The notes under the pieces are model-generated. The model searched no databases. It worked only from the letters and a program-made list of their open reading frames with translations, and was not told the origin of the DNA. From the NCBI RefSeq assembly GCF_001618005.1, contig NZ_LQXA01000047.1, positions 1-64,000 of the forward strand: DNA of 64,000 nt. Direction: 5' to 3'. Shown one piece after another: positions 51,394-60,528 of this stretch. The translations under genes and the position numbers were made by a program. Source of the stretch: Clavibacter tessellarius. Its GTDB lineage: Bacteria > Actinomycetota > Actinomycetes > Actinomycetales > Microbacteriaceae. How positions within the stretch are numbered: position 1 is the first letter of the stretch; the number at the start of each line of letters is the position of its first letter.

Positions 51394-54300
51394 CTAGATG
51401 ACCGCCTCGCTCCAGTCGTCCGGGTTGCCGAAGCGGTGGGCCGTGATGCTGATGGCCTGCTCGCGCAGGAACGTGAGCATCTCGACGCGGCCGGCCGCCG
51501 TGACCTCGTCGGCGTACACGGCCACGTCGGGCGTGCCGCGGAGCGCGTCCGACAGGGCGCGCGCCTCCACGAGCCGCGCGTCGCGCGCGGCGACGAGGCG
51601 CACGCGCTCGGTCGCGATGCCGTCGGTCGCGACGCGGGCGAGCCACGCGTCGTCCGTCTCGATGATCACGTGCACGCTCGGCAGGTCCTCGAGCACCTGG
51701 CCGAGGCCGGCCGGGAGGATCCCCGGGACCGACACGTGCATCTCCGCGCGGGCGAGGCGCCCGGCCGCGAGCACGCGCAGCAGGTCGGCGAGCGCGCCCG
51801 ACTCCGTGAGCCGCACCGTGACGGGCAGCGGCCGGTAGCGGAACAGGTTCCGCTCCACGCCGAGGCCGCTCGGGTCCTTCACCTGGCCGAACTCGTCGTG
51901 CCAGGCGACGGCGTCGCTGAGGGCGGAGCGGCGGACGAGATCGAAGTCCTCGTAGCGGATCGCGGGCTGCGCCGACTCGATGAGCTCCGTGACCCGCGGC
52001 GACAGCCCGCGCAGGTGCAGCGAGCTGGAGTGCCGGCCCTCGTCCGCGACCCAGGAGCCGAGGCCCATGAGGTAGTTCGGCCCGCCGGCCTTGGTGCCGG
52101 ATCCGACCGAGGAGCGCTTCCAGCCGCCGAACGGCTGACGCTGCACGATCGCGCCCGTGATCCCGCGGTTCACGTAGAGGTTGCCCGCCTCGACGGTGTC
52201 GAGCCACTGCTCGAGCTCGCGCGCGTCGAGGCTGTGCAGGCCCGCGGTGAGGCCGTAGGGGATGGCGTTCTGGAAGCGGATGGCCTCCTCGAGGTTCCGC
52301 GCGCGCATCACGCCGAGCACGGGGCCGAAGAACTCGGTGAGGTGGAAGTACGACCCGGGCTTCACGCCGTCGCGGACGCCCGGCGACCAGAGGCGGCCGG
52401 TCTCGTCCTTCGCCAGCGGCTCCACGAGCCACTTCTCGCCGACGCCGAGCTGCGTGAGCGCGTGCTTGAGCTTGCCGGCGGCCGGCTCGATGATCGGGCC
52501 CATCTGCGTGGTCGGATCCGACGGGTAGCCCACGCGCAGCGACGACACCGCGTCGACGAGCTGGGTGAGGAAGCGGCGCGACTTCCCGACCGAGCCCACG
52601 AGGATCACGAGGCTCGCGGCCGAGCACTTCTGGCCGGCGTGGCCGAACGCGCTCTTCACGACGTCGGCCGCGGCCAGGTCGAGGTCGGCGCTGGGGGTCA
52701 CGATGATGGCGTTCTTGCCGCTGGTCTCCGCGAGGAGCGGCAGATCCGAGCGCCAGGAACGGAAGACCTCGGCGGTCTCGTAGCCGCCCGTGAGGATCAC
52801 GCGGTCGACCGCCGGGTGCGCGATGAGGTGCTCGCCGAACTCGGCCTCGCCCGCGTCGACGAGCGCGAGGAGCTCCCGCGGCACGCCGGCCTCGCGGAGC
52901 GCCTCGACCAGCACGGCGCCGGAGCGGCGGGCCTGGCCGGCGGGCTTGACGACCACGCCGCTGCCGGAGGCGAGGGCCGCGAGCATGCTGCCCGCGGGGA
53001 TCGCGACGGGGAAGTTCCACGGCGGCGCCACGACGGTGACGCGCGACGGCACGAACCGGGCGCCCTGCACGCGGTCGAGGTCGCGGGCGCGCTCGGCGTA
53101 GTAGTGCGCGAAGTCCACGGCCTCGCTGACCTCGGGGTCGGCCTCCGCGATGGTCTTGCCGGTCTCGGACGCCATCACCTCGATGAGGCGCGCGCGGTTG
53201 CGCTCGATGGCCACGCCCACGCGGTGCAGCAGGGCCGCGCGCTGGTCGCCGGGTCGGGCCCCCCACGCCGCGGCGGCCGTGCGCACGCCGTCGATGATGT
53301 CGTCCAGCTGGTCGGTGGAGTCGATGCGCGCGGCGTCGATGGTGGCGACGCCGAGCCGCGAGGCCTCCACGCGCGCCAGGATCTCGCGGCCCCAGGCGCG
53401 GTTCGTCGGCAGCGCCGGATCCGTGTCCGCCGCGTTGTGGAACGGCGTGGTGGAGGCCCCGGGGTCGACGAGCGCGTCGGGCGTCAGCAGCGAGCCGCGT
53501 GTGAAGCCCTGGACCACGTTCGTGAGCTGCGGGTCGATCTCGTCCGCCGGCTCCGCGGCCGGCTCGGGCTCGGCGAGCGGATCCACGTCGTCGAGCTCCG
53601 GCGGGAAGCGGCGGTCCTGCGTGCGGTTCGGCGCCGGGATCGTGTCGTCCACGCCGGCGAGCGACGAGCGGAACCGCGACTCCTCCCGCGCGAACAGCTC
53701 GGACGACGTGCTCAGCTCGAACACCGCCGACATGAAGTTCTCCTGGCTCGCGTTCTCCTCCAGGCGGCGGATGAGGTACGAGATGGCCACGTCGAACTCG
53801 GTCGGGTGCACGACGGGCGTGTAGAGCAGCAGCCCGCCGACCGTGCGCTTCACGGCCTCGGCCTGGCCGGTGGCCATGCCGAGCAGCATCTCGAACTCGA
53901 TCCGGTCGGTGACGCCGCGCTCCTCGGCGAGCAGCCACGCGTACGCGACGTCGAAGAGGTTGTGGCCGGCGACGCCGACCTTCACGGCGTCGGCCGCGGC
54001 GGGCTGGAGCGCGTGCTCGAGCATCCGCTTGTAGTGCGTGTCGGTCTGCTCCTTGGTGGCCCAGGTGGCGACGGGCCAGTCGTGCATCCGGCCGTCGACC
54101 TGCTCCATGGCGAGGTTCGCGCCCTTGACGATGCGGACCTTGATAGGCGCCCCGCCCGCCGCGCGGCGCTCCTGCGCCCACGCGGTGAGCCGCTGGAGCC
54201 CGGCGAGCGCGTCGGGCAGGTACGCCTGGAGCACGATGCCGGCCTCGAGGTCCTTCAGCTGCGGCTGGTCGAGCACGCGCGTGAACACCTCGATGGTGAG

Positions 54301-55044
54301 GTCGAGGTCCTTGTACTCCTCCATGTCGAGGTTGATGAACTTCGGGGTCGCGGCCCCCGATGCCAGCTCGTACAGCGGGGTGAGCCGCTCGACGACCTTC
54401 TCCACGGCCTCGTCGAACGCCCACATCGACAGCTGCGAGACGACGCTCGACACCTTGATGGAGACGTAGTCCACGTCGTCGCGGGCGAGGAGCTCGCGCG
54501 TGCCGGCCAGGCGCCGCGCGGCCTCCTGCTCGCCGAGCACGGCCTCGCCCAGCAGGTTGAGGTTGAGGCGGGATCCGCCGGCGCGCAGCTTCTCGATGGC
54601 CGGGCCGAGCTTGTCGCTCGTGGCGTCGACGATGAGGTGGCCGACCATCTCGCGCAGCACACGACGCGCGACGGGCACGACGACCTGCGGGAGGACCGGG
54701 CCGAGGATGCCGCCCGCGCGGATCGCGCCCTGCATGTACCAGGGCAGGAAGCCGGGGGTCTTGGCGGTGAGCGCGGCGAGGCTGTTGCCCGCGACCGGCA
54801 GGTCCTCCGGGCGCACGACGCGGTCGACGAAGCCGATGGTGAAGTCGAGGCCGTTCTCGTCCTTGAGGACGCCGGCGAGGCGCTCGGCGGACGGGTCGGC
54901 CGGGTGCTCGGCCGCCTCCGCGAGCCAGGTGCGCACGAGCGCGACGGACCGGTCGGCGAGGTCGTCGCGGTCCGGGGCGGGAACGACCCCGGCGAGCGTC
55001 GGGATCGCGGCGGTCTCGGGGGCGGATGCGGTCTCGGCGGTCAT
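51394..55044 (-). CDS. putA: Bifunctional proline dehydrogenase / L-glutamate gamma-semialdehyde dehydrogenase
   Basis: A 1216-aa enzyme oxidising proline to glutamate. The FAD-binding proline dehydrogenase barrel spans about 90-470 (LNLNLLGEAVLGE, KFINLDMEEYKDLDLT, GVAGHNLFDVAYAW, EFEMLLGMA). The aldehyde dehydrogenase domain spans about 570-1010, with VVAPPWNFPVAIPAG, the active-site Cys in GHAGQKCSAAS and EFFGPVLGVMRA. No DNA-binding RHH domain is present, so it is not self-regulating; the divergent LysR gene is the likely regulator. AAGAGG precedes the ATG at 55044. Confidence 0.96.
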   Translation of the reverse strand: MTAETASAPETAAIPTLAGVVPAPDRDDLADRSVALVRTWLAEAAEHPADPSAERLAGVLKDENGLDFTIGFVDRVVRPEDLPVAGNSLAALTAKTPGFLPWYMQGAIRAGGILGPVLPQVVVPVARRVLREMVGHLIVDATSDKLGPAIEKLRAGGSRLNLNLLGEAVLGEQEAARRLAGTRELLARDDVDYVSIKVSSVVSQLSMWAFDEAVEKVVERLTPLYELASGAATPKFINLDMEEYKDLDLTIEVFTRVLDQPQLKDLEAGIVLQAYLPDALAGLQRLTAWAQERRAAGGAPIKVRIVKGANLAMEQVDGRMHDWPVATWATKEQTDTHYKRMLEHALQPAAADAVKVGVAGHNLFDVAYAWLLAEERGVTDRIEFEMLLGMATGQAEAVKRTVGGLLLYTPVVHPTEFDVAISYLIRRLEENASQENFMSAVFELSTSSELFAREESRFRSSLAGVDDTIPAPNRTQDRRFPPELDDVDPLAEPEPAAEPADEIDPQLTNVVQGFTRGSLLTPDALVDPGASTTPFHNAADTDPALPTNRAWGREILARVEASRLGVATIDAARIDSTDQLDDIIDGVRTAAAAWGARPGDQRAALLHRVGVAIERNRARLIEVMASETGKTIAEADPEVSEAVDFAHYYAERARDLDRVQGARFVPSRVTVVAPPWNFPVAIPAGSMLAALASGSGVVVKPAGQARRSGAVLVEALREAGVPRELLALVDAGEAEFGEHLIAHPAVDRVILTGGYETAEVFRSWRSDLPLLAETSGKNAIIVTPSADLDLAAADVVKSAFGHAGQKCSAASLVILVGSVGKSRRFLTQLVDAVSSLRVGYPSDPTTQMGPIIEPAAGKLKHALTQLGVGEKWLVEPLAKDETGRLWSPGVRDGVKPGSYFHLTEFFGPVLGVMRARNLEEAIRFQNAIPYGLTAGLHSLDARELEQWLDTVEAGNLYVNRGITGAIVQRQPFGGWKRSSVGSGTKAGGPNYLMGLGSWVADEGRHSSSLHLRGLSPRVTELIESAQPAIRYEDFDLVRRSALSDAVAWHDEFGQVKDPSGLGVERNLFRYRPLPVTVRLTESGALADLLRVLAAGRLARAEMHVSVPGILPAGLGQVLEDLPSVHVIIETDDAWLARVATDGIATERVRLVAARDARLVEARALSDALRGTPDVAVYADEVTAAGRVEMLTFLREQAISITAHRFGNPDDWSEAVI

Positions 55045-55155
55045 GCGGGAACCTCTTCGTCTCGTGTGGGCCTTCGGCCCCGTCGTCGTCGGCCGCGCGG
55101 CGAGCGCGTCCACCCAGTGTGCGACCATGCTCTCGTCGGATGCGCTGAACGTTTC

Positions 55156-55167
55156 CGATGATCATCG
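55156..55167. promoter_or_regulatory. Palindrome in the putA-LysR intergenic region
   Basis: CGATGATCATCG is a perfect 12-bp palindrome; CCGATGAT recurs at 55178-55185. It lies in the 175-bp gap between the divergent genes and may be the LysR-type binding site. Confidence 0.45.
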
Positions 55168-55219
55168 TGCGGCCCTGCCGATGATTCCATGCTCGCCTGG
55201 GTTCCCGCGGGAGGCGCAC

Positions 55220-56122
55220 GTGCTCGAGATGCGACGGCTCCGGCTCCTGCGCGAGCTCAAGCTCCGCGGCACGATCGGCGCGGTCGCCGACGCCCTGTCG
55301 TTCAGCCCGTCGTCGGTGTCGCAGCAGCTGTCGCAGCTGGAGCGCGAGGCGGGCGTCACGCTGCTGCGCCGCGTCGGGCGGCGGGTCGTGCTCACGCCGC
55401 AGGCCGAGATCCTCGTCGAGCACACGACGGCCCTGCTCGAGCGGCTGGAGCGCGCCGAGACCGAGGTGAACGCGTCGCTCGCGAACGTGTCCGGCACGAT
55501 CCGCATCGCCGCGTTCCAGTCGGCGCTGCTCGCGCTCGTGCCGCCCGCGCTCACGATCCTCCGCGACGACTACCCCGACCTCCGGGTCGAGATCACGATG
55601 CGCGAGCCCGAGTCGGGCCTGCACGACGTGTGGGCGCGCGACCACGACCTCGTCATCGCCGAGCAGTACCCGGCGCACGCGGCGCCGCGGCCGGCCGACC
55701 TCGACCGCGAGGAGCTGTGCGTGGATCCGCTCCGCCTCGGCCTGCCGCCCGGCCACGACGACGTCCGCTCCATCTCGGACGCGCGCCGCCTGCCGTGGGT
55801 GATGGAACCCGCGGGCACCGCGTCGCGCCACTTCGCCGAGCAGGTGTGCCGCGTCGCGGGCTTCGAGCCGGACGTGCGCTACGTGACGGCTGACCTGCAG
55901 GCGCACATCGACCTGGTGCGCGGCGGGCACGCGGCCTCGGTGCTGCCGGACCTGGTCTGGGCCGGCCGCGAGCCCGACGTGCGGCTCGTCGGCCTGCCGG
56001 GGTCGCCGCGGCGCACGGTGTTCACGTCGTCGCGCGTCGGGAGCCTCGACCGGCCGGGCATCCGCGCCTGCCGCGACGCCCTGGCGCGCGCGGTCGAGCT
56101 GATGGGACCGGCCGCGGGCTGA
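55220..56122 (+). CDS. LysR-family regulator (ArgP-like), divergent from putA
   Basis: A 300-aa LTTR: N-terminal HTH (MRRLRLLRELKLRGTIGAVADALSFSPSSVSQQLSQLEREAGVTLLRRVGRRVVLT) and a substrate-binding domain with FQSALLALVPPALTIL and MREPESGLHDVWARDHDLVI. It probably activates putA with proline or its product as signal. The start is GTG at 55220 with GGGAGG 5 nt upstream; the ATG three codons later (55229) is an alternative. The longer open frame is putA antisense. Confidence 0.92.
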   Translation: MLEMRRLRLLRELKLRGTIGAVADALSFSPSSVSQQLSQLEREAGVTLLRRVGRRVVLTPQAEILVEHTTALLERLERAETEVNASLANVSGTIRIAAFQSALLALVPPALTILRDDYPDLRVEITMREPESGLHDVWARDHDLVIAEQYPAHAAPRPADLDREELCVDPLRLGLPPGHDDVRSISDARRLPWVMEPAGTASRHFAEQVCRVAGFEPDVRYVTADLQAHIDLVRGGHAASVLPDLVWAGREPDVRLVGLPGSPRRTVFTSSRVGSLDRPGIRACRDALARAVELMGPAAG

Positions 56123-56151
56123 CCCGTCGCCTGCTCCGCTGGGCCGTGCGA

Positions 56152-56188
56152 CGACGGGCCAGGATCCCTGGGGGATCCGGGCCCGTCG
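56152..56188. terminator. Bidirectional terminator between LysR and CopC-like genes
   Basis: CGACGGGCC-A-GGATCC pairs with GGATCC-G-GGCCCGTCG (15 pairs, one mismatch, 5-nt loop). Confidence 0.8.
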
Positions 56189-56205
56189 CGGTCCGTGGCG
56201 CGGGG

Positions 56206-57075
56206 TCAGGCGGTCGGCGGCCCGTCGCCGTCCGCGTCGCTCGTGCCGGGCGTGCCGGGCGTGCCGCCGGCGGGCGCACCCGCGCCGGCCGGCTTCCGCC
56301 GCCCGGTCACCACGATGAGCACGACCGCGGCGGCCGCGAGCACGACGATGCCGATGCCCACGCCGACGATGACGCCGAGGTACGGCGCGACGCCCTGCTC
56401 CTGGCCTGCCGCGGTGCCTGCCTCGCCGGTCGCGGATCCGCCCGCGGAGCCGGAGCCCGCTCCCGCTCCCGCTCCCGCTCCCGCAGCGCCCTCCTGGGCC
56501 GCCGCGCAGGCGGGCCCGGACGCGGATCCCGCCGCCGTCGCCGCGCCCGCGGGCGCCTGGTACGTGAACGTGATCGAGTCGGACACCGGATGCCCGTCCG
56601 CGGAGACCACCCGCCACGTGACGGTGTACTGGCCGCTCCCGCCGAGCGCGACCGGCACGGAGACCGTGCGGCCGGCGTTCACGGCGCAGCCGGTCTCGAA
56701 GTGCGTGCCCTGGCCGTCGGGGCCGGTGACCTGCACGATCGAGGATCCGCCCGCCCCGGCCGACGCTCCGCCGGCGTCGCCGCCGCCGGACGCGCCGAGG
56801 TCGAGGATCACGTCGTTGAAGGTCAGCGAGACCTCCGACGGCGGCGCGTCGATGGTGGATCCGGCTGCGGGTGAGCTCGACACGAGGTAGTCGTGCGCCG
56901 AGGCGGGGAGCGCGGCGTCCGGCCCGCTCCCCTGTCCGATGCCGACGAGCGCGAGGGCGGCCGTCGCGAGGGCCGCGCCGGAGAGCGCGGCGGCGACCCG
57001 CACGAGGCGGCGGCGCGGAGCCGCGGGCGCTCCCGCGGGACGGGGGCCGCGGCGGATCCGGTGTCCGGGCGTCAC
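56206..57075 (-). CDS. CopC-domain copper-binding membrane-anchored protein
   Basis: A 289-aa exported protein: Arg-rich n-region, signal helix (VRVAAALSGAALATAALALVGIG), then the CopC domain beginning ASAHDYLVSSSPAAGSTIDAPPSEVSLTF and ending VVSADGHPVSDSITFTY. The conserved His of AHDYL and DGHPVSD are the expected Cu(II) ligands. A Gly/Ala repeat linker coded by GGGAGC repeats and one C-terminal helix (YLGVIVGVGIGIVVLAAAAVVLIVV) follow. The start is GTG at 57075, overlapping the YcnI stop (GTGA). It works with YcnI in extracytoplasmic copper handling. Confidence 0.92.
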   Translation of the reverse strand: MTPGHRIRRGPRPAGAPAAPRRRLVRVAAALSGAALATAALALVGIGQGSGPDAALPASAHDYLVSSSPAAGSTIDAPPSEVSLTFNDVILDLGASGGGDAGGASAGAGGSSIVQVTGPDGQGTHFETGCAVNAGRTVSVPVALGGSGQYTVTWRVVSADGHPVSDSITFTYQAPAGAATAAGSASGPACAAAQEGAAGAGAGAGAGSGSAGGSATGEAGTAAGQEQGVAPYLGVIVGVGIGIVVLAAAAVVLIVVTGRRKPAGAGAPAGGTPGTPGTSDADGDGPPTA

Positions 57076-57836
57076 GCCTGTCCGCCGCCCTCGCGGCGCA
57101 CGCGGGTCAGCGCGAAGACCGCGACGACGAGCGCGACCGCGCCGAGCGCGAGGCCGCCCACGCCGAGGCCCACCGCGACCGCGCTGCCCGCGGCGTCCGA
57201 GGAGGATGCCGTGGTCGTCGCGGCGGCGGCGTCGGGCGCCGGGGAGCTCATGGCGCTCATCGCGTCGGCGGGCGGCGCGTCCTGCACGTAGAGCGTGGGC
57301 GCGGGGTGCTCCGGCTCCTCGCCGGACGCGGGCGTCGCCTCGTCCCAGTCGACGACCGACCCGTCCGAGTAGCCCTGGTGCGCGGGCAGCATGATGCTCC
57401 CCTCCGCGGGCACGGGCCCCACCGAGACCGTGAAGCGCTGGAACTCGCCCGCCTTGATGCCCACGCCGTCGTCCGCGGTCCAGGTCACCTCGATGGGCGC
57501 GTCGGTGATGGTCGCGTCGTCGGTCTTCACGGGGGTGTCGAGCTTCTCGGTGGTGACCTTGGCGGTCCAACCGGGGACGGGCTCGGTGGAGAGGCTGGAG
57601 AAGGGGGTGTCCTTCGGCAGGTCGACCGTGACGCTCGTGGTGGTCGCGGTCGCGGACTCGGTCGGGACCTTGAACGTCAGCGTGCTGTAGCTGCCTGCCG
57701 CGGCCTGGTCGGGCGAGACGCGCACGTGCGCCGAGGCGGCGAGCGGGAGGGCGACGGCGAGCGCGACGCCGCCGACGAGCGCGGTGGCCGAGCGGAGGAT
57801 CCGACGGCGGGGAGCGGGGGTGGATGAGGTGGTCAT
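57072..57836 (-). CDS. YcnI-like (DUF1775) copper-associated protein
   Basis: A 254-aa exported protein: signal peptide ending LPLAASA-HVRVSPDQAAAG, so the mature N terminus is His, the copper ligand of YcnI proteins. The YcnI domain (about 36-180) has Trp-containing strands (VPGWTAKVTT, VTWTADDG), followed by a Thr/Ala/Ser-rich linker and one membrane helix (VAVGLGVGGLALGAVALVVAVFAL). Its stop overlaps the CopC-like start. Second gene of the block membrane protein - YcnI - CopC. Confidence 0.93.
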   Translation of the reverse strand: MTTSSTPAPRRRILRSATALVGGVALAVALPLAASAHVRVSPDQAAAGSYSTLTFKVPTESATATTTSVTVDLPKDTPFSSLSTEPVPGWTAKVTTEKLDTPVKTDDATITDAPIEVTWTADDGVGIKAGEFQRFTVSVGPVPAEGSIMLPAHQGYSDGSVVDWDEATPASGEEPEHPAPTLYVQDAPPADAMSAMSSPAPDAAAATTTASSSDAAGSAVAVGLGVGGLALGAVALVVAVFALTRVRREGGGQA

Positions 57837-57977
57837 GGCTGGTGTCCTGTTCCGGGCCGCGCGGTGGCGGCCCCGGGAGCGGGCGCGGCCGTGGCGGCGT
57901 CCGGAGGGAGGAAGAGAGGGAGGGGTGAGGGCGGCGCAGGCGCGGGCATGCGGCCCCGGTGCGACGACGGTCGCGGG

Positions 57978-58625
57978 TCAGGCGGCGACGAGCACGCGCG
58001 GCGGACCGCGGTGGCGCAGCCGTCCGATCCGGGCGACGAGGTCGCGCAGCGGTCGGGGCGAACGGGCGATGCGGGCGAGCGCGTCGGCCGGCCGCCCGTC
58101 GGGGCGCAGGAACGGGATCGCGAGGGCGAGCAGCACGCGCAGGCCGGATGCCCGGACGAGCGCGCGGAGGGCCGCCTCGCCGTGCCGGAGCGCGAGCACG
58201 GTGACCGCGAGCGCGGCGCCGTGCGACAGGAGCATGCCGGCGTCGAGCGCGGACGCGGTGCCGACGGGCACGCCGTCGAGGCCGGGGACGGCGAGCGGCA
58301 GGGCGCCGTGCCCCGCCATGCCCGCGTGCGGATCCGCGGCGGTGAGCGTCCCGGAGGCGTCGCCCGCCGCCGTGAAGAGCCCGTGGAAGAGGAGCTGGCT
58401 GACGCCGACCGCGGCGGTGAGCCGCCAGAGCGACGCGCGCGTGCCGGCGAGCGCGATGGCCACCAGCGACGCGAGCGCGAGGCCGAACGCGACGACGGCC
58501 CACGAGGGGGCGGCCCCGCCGCCGGCCTCGTGGAACAGCGCGGCCACGAACGTGGCGGTGGTGGATGCGGCGAGCCCCCGGATCACGCGCTGGACGCGCG
58601 GGGCGATCGAGGGCGGGACAGGCAT
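57978..58625 (-). CDS. Integral membrane protein paralogous to the one at 2397
   Basis: A 215-aa protein with about four to five helices. It shares with the 212-aa protein at 2397-3035 the FHEAGGG element, GVSQLLFHGLFT, a His/Met loop (DPHAGMAGHG), MLLSHGAALAVTVLALRHGEAAL and the C-terminal HRGPP. Both copies neighbour copper genes. TACACT ends 7 nt before the ATG, so this gene should head a leaderless operon with YcnI and CopC, though a 141-bp gap separates it from YcnI. Confidence 0.82.
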   Translation of the reverse strand: MPVPPSIAPRVQRVIRGLAASTTATFVAALFHEAGGGAAPSWAVVAFGLALASLVAIALAGTRASLWRLTAAVGVSQLLFHGLFTAAGDASGTLTAADPHAGMAGHGALPLAVPGLDGVPVGTASALDAGMLLSHGAALAVTVLALRHGEAALRALVRASGLRVLLALAIPFLRPDGRPADALARIARSPRPLRDLVARIGRLRHRGPPRVLVAA

Positions 58626-58654
58626 CGAGTGGAGTGTAGATGACGGGGCAGGGA

Positions 58655-58693
58655 GCGCGCGGCGACGACGGGGAGCCCGCCGTCGCCGCGCGC
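58655..58693 (-). terminator. Levansucrase terminator hairpin
   Basis: GCGCGCGGCGACG-A-CGGG pairs with CCCG-C-CGTCGCCGCGCGC (17 pairs, one mismatch, 3-nt loop), directly after the levansucrase stop and upstream of the TACACT promoter of the next gene. Confidence 0.8.
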
Positions 58694-58697
58694 GGTC

Positions 58698-60263
58698 CTA
58701 CTGCGGCGGGTGCGCCGGGTCGTAGGCCTTCGTGGTCGGGATGTCGGCGTACGCGCCGAGCCCTCCCTCGCCGTAGCCCCGGTCGAGCTTCGACGTGTCG
58801 CCCGTGATGTCGAGCTTCACGGTCGGCCCGAGCGTGCCTCCGCGGCGGAAGGAGTCCTTCGAGCCGACGGCGTCGATGAACGACTCCACCAGCCCGCCCG
58901 GGAGGATGTAGCTCGAGTACGCCTGGAACGCGCCCGGCGTCTGGTTGTAGTCGGGCCCGTACGCGGTGCCGCCCGCGTAGTTCAGGTTCGTCGGGTTGCC
59001 GAGCACGAGGCCGAATCCGCTGTTCATCGGCTTGTAGTCGCTGCGGAGGCCGTTGCCCACGAAGCCGTACACGCCCTCCGGGCCGTCGATCCCCTTCGCG
59101 AAGGTCGACCGGTGGCTGATCGTGAACAGGTAGTACTTGCCACCCTGGATCACGACCTCCGGCCGCTCCGTCTGGTCGGTGACGCACCCCGACTCGAGCA
59201 GCGGATCGAGGAAGTGCCACTTGGTGAGGTCGTCGTCGTCCGCGACCGCCAGGCCGATGGACGCCATCTGGTAGTTCGCGCCCGAGGCGGTCACCTCCTT
59301 CGGGTCCTCCGCCGCGGGGTCGCCCTTCCGGTAGCCGAGGTCGGTCGCGTCGCACTGCTGCTCGCCGCGCTTCCCGGCCACGTTGGCCTCGAACACCATG
59401 TAGGTCTTGCCCGGGTGCTTCGGGTCCTTGAACGTCGACGGGTCGCGGAAGTTGACGCCCGCGTTCTGCTCCTTCGTCTGGTACTTCTGGCCGTCGGGGC
59501 GCAGGAGCGGGGTCACCGTCTCGAAGCCGGCGACCTTGACCGCGCCGTCCGTCTTCTCGATGCGCCCCTGGCTGAGCGAGATGACGGGGTCGGCCGCCTT
59601 CACGTCCTGCCCCTTCGCGTCACGGTAGAAGGCCACGTCGGTGAAGAACATCTTGATCGTGCCGTCCGGCATGATCCGCGTCGATCCCGACCACTCGGCC
59701 TGCTGCGAGAACGACTGGTCGGGGAAGACCCCGTCCGTCACGCCGTCCTCGAAGACGTTGCCCTGGTAGGTCCAGCCGCCGTTCTCAGGCCGCTGCTCCG
59801 CCGGGATCCCCGTGGGCCGCGTGAAGTAGCCGATCTTGGCCGCCGTGTGACGGTCGTCGAAGGACAGCGTGCGCGGGGCCGTGAGCGCGAAGATCACGTC
59901 GTAGCCGTCGACGCTGTAGGTCTGGCCGGACGCGTCCGTGAGGGGCCAGGTGTCCCAGACGTACGCCTTGTCCGTCATGGTCGGGAAGTCCTTCGGCACC
60001 TGCGGCATGGTCTGGGCCGCGGGCATGGAGTTCTGGCGGGGCGCAGCCGTGGGGTCGGACAGCTTCGCGATCTGCTTCGCGTCGGCCCGGGTCCAGTGGG
60101 CCGTGAAGTCGTCCTCCGGCGCGTACGCCTTCTGGGTGTGGACGGTGGGCCGCGGCGGGGTCGAGCCCGCAGCCTGGGCGGATCCGCCGGCGATCAGCGC
60201 GGACGCCACCACCAGGGTCGCCACAGCGGACGCGGACAACCCGCGCCTGATTCTCTTGGTCAC
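58698..60263 (-). CDS. Levansucrase (GH68), secreted
   Basis: A 521-aa exported fructosyltransferase. Signal peptide MTKRIRRGLSASAVATLVV...AQA; catalytic triad of GH68 visible: nucleophile Asp104 in WDTWPLTD, transition-state stabiliser Asp274 in FRDPSTF, acid/base Glu366 in TERPEV. It makes levan from sucrose outside the cell. The length is usual for Gram-positive enzymes without anchor domains. The GTG start at 60263 has a poor ribosome site. It is divergent from the levanase gene: one builds, the other degrades the same polymer. Confidence 0.95.
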   Translation of the reverse strand: MTKRIRRGLSASAVATLVVASALIAGGSAQAAGSTPPRPTVHTQKAYAPEDDFTAHWTRADAKQIAKLSDPTAAPRQNSMPAAQTMPQVPKDFPTMTDKAYVWDTWPLTDASGQTYSVDGYDVIFALTAPRTLSFDDRHTAAKIGYFTRPTGIPAEQRPENGGWTYQGNVFEDGVTDGVFPDQSFSQQAEWSGSTRIMPDGTIKMFFTDVAFYRDAKGQDVKAADPVISLSQGRIEKTDGAVKVAGFETVTPLLRPDGQKYQTKEQNAGVNFRDPSTFKDPKHPGKTYMVFEANVAGKRGEQQCDATDLGYRKGDPAAEDPKEVTASGANYQMASIGLAVADDDDLTKWHFLDPLLESGCVTDQTERPEVVIQGGKYYLFTISHRSTFAKGIDGPEGVYGFVGNGLRSDYKPMNSGFGLVLGNPTNLNYAGGTAYGPDYNQTPGAFQAYSSYILPGGLVESFIDAVGSKDSFRRGGTLGPTVKLDITGDTSKLDRGYGEGGLGAYADIPTTKAYDPAHPPQ

Positions 60264-60528
60264 CTGTTCTCACTCTCGTTCTCGTATCGATGAGTCCGAT
60301 CGCGTCGCGCGGTGCACGCTCCCCCGGTCGGGGAGCCTAGGGGGTGTCGGGGCCCGAGCGCGCCCCGGACGGGGTCGGCGGCGGATCCCGGGCGTGTCCC
60401 CCGAACGGGGTGGACGCGACCGATCCGAACCGGTACGGTCGCAGCTCGGTCGTGCGGCGGTGCATGCTCTCCCGCTCCGTCCCGCCACCCGTCTGCCCCC
60501 CGATCGACCACGCGAGGAGCTCGACGAC
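60264..60528. promoter_or_regulatory. Divergent promoter region of levansucrase and levanase, with dyad
   Basis: No gene is seen in these 265 bp. GCGACCG (60416-60422) and CGGTCGC (60436-60442) form a 27-bp dyad that could be an operator; TACGGT (60434-60439) within it resembles a -10 for the levanase gene. Confidence 0.45.

Noticed and set aside
50903-56617. Open reading frames of 1904 and 1417 codons opposite or out of frame with putA
   Set aside because: They overlap putA end to end, are dominated by Arg, Gly, Ala and His as expected of out-of-frame GC-rich DNA, and show no domain.
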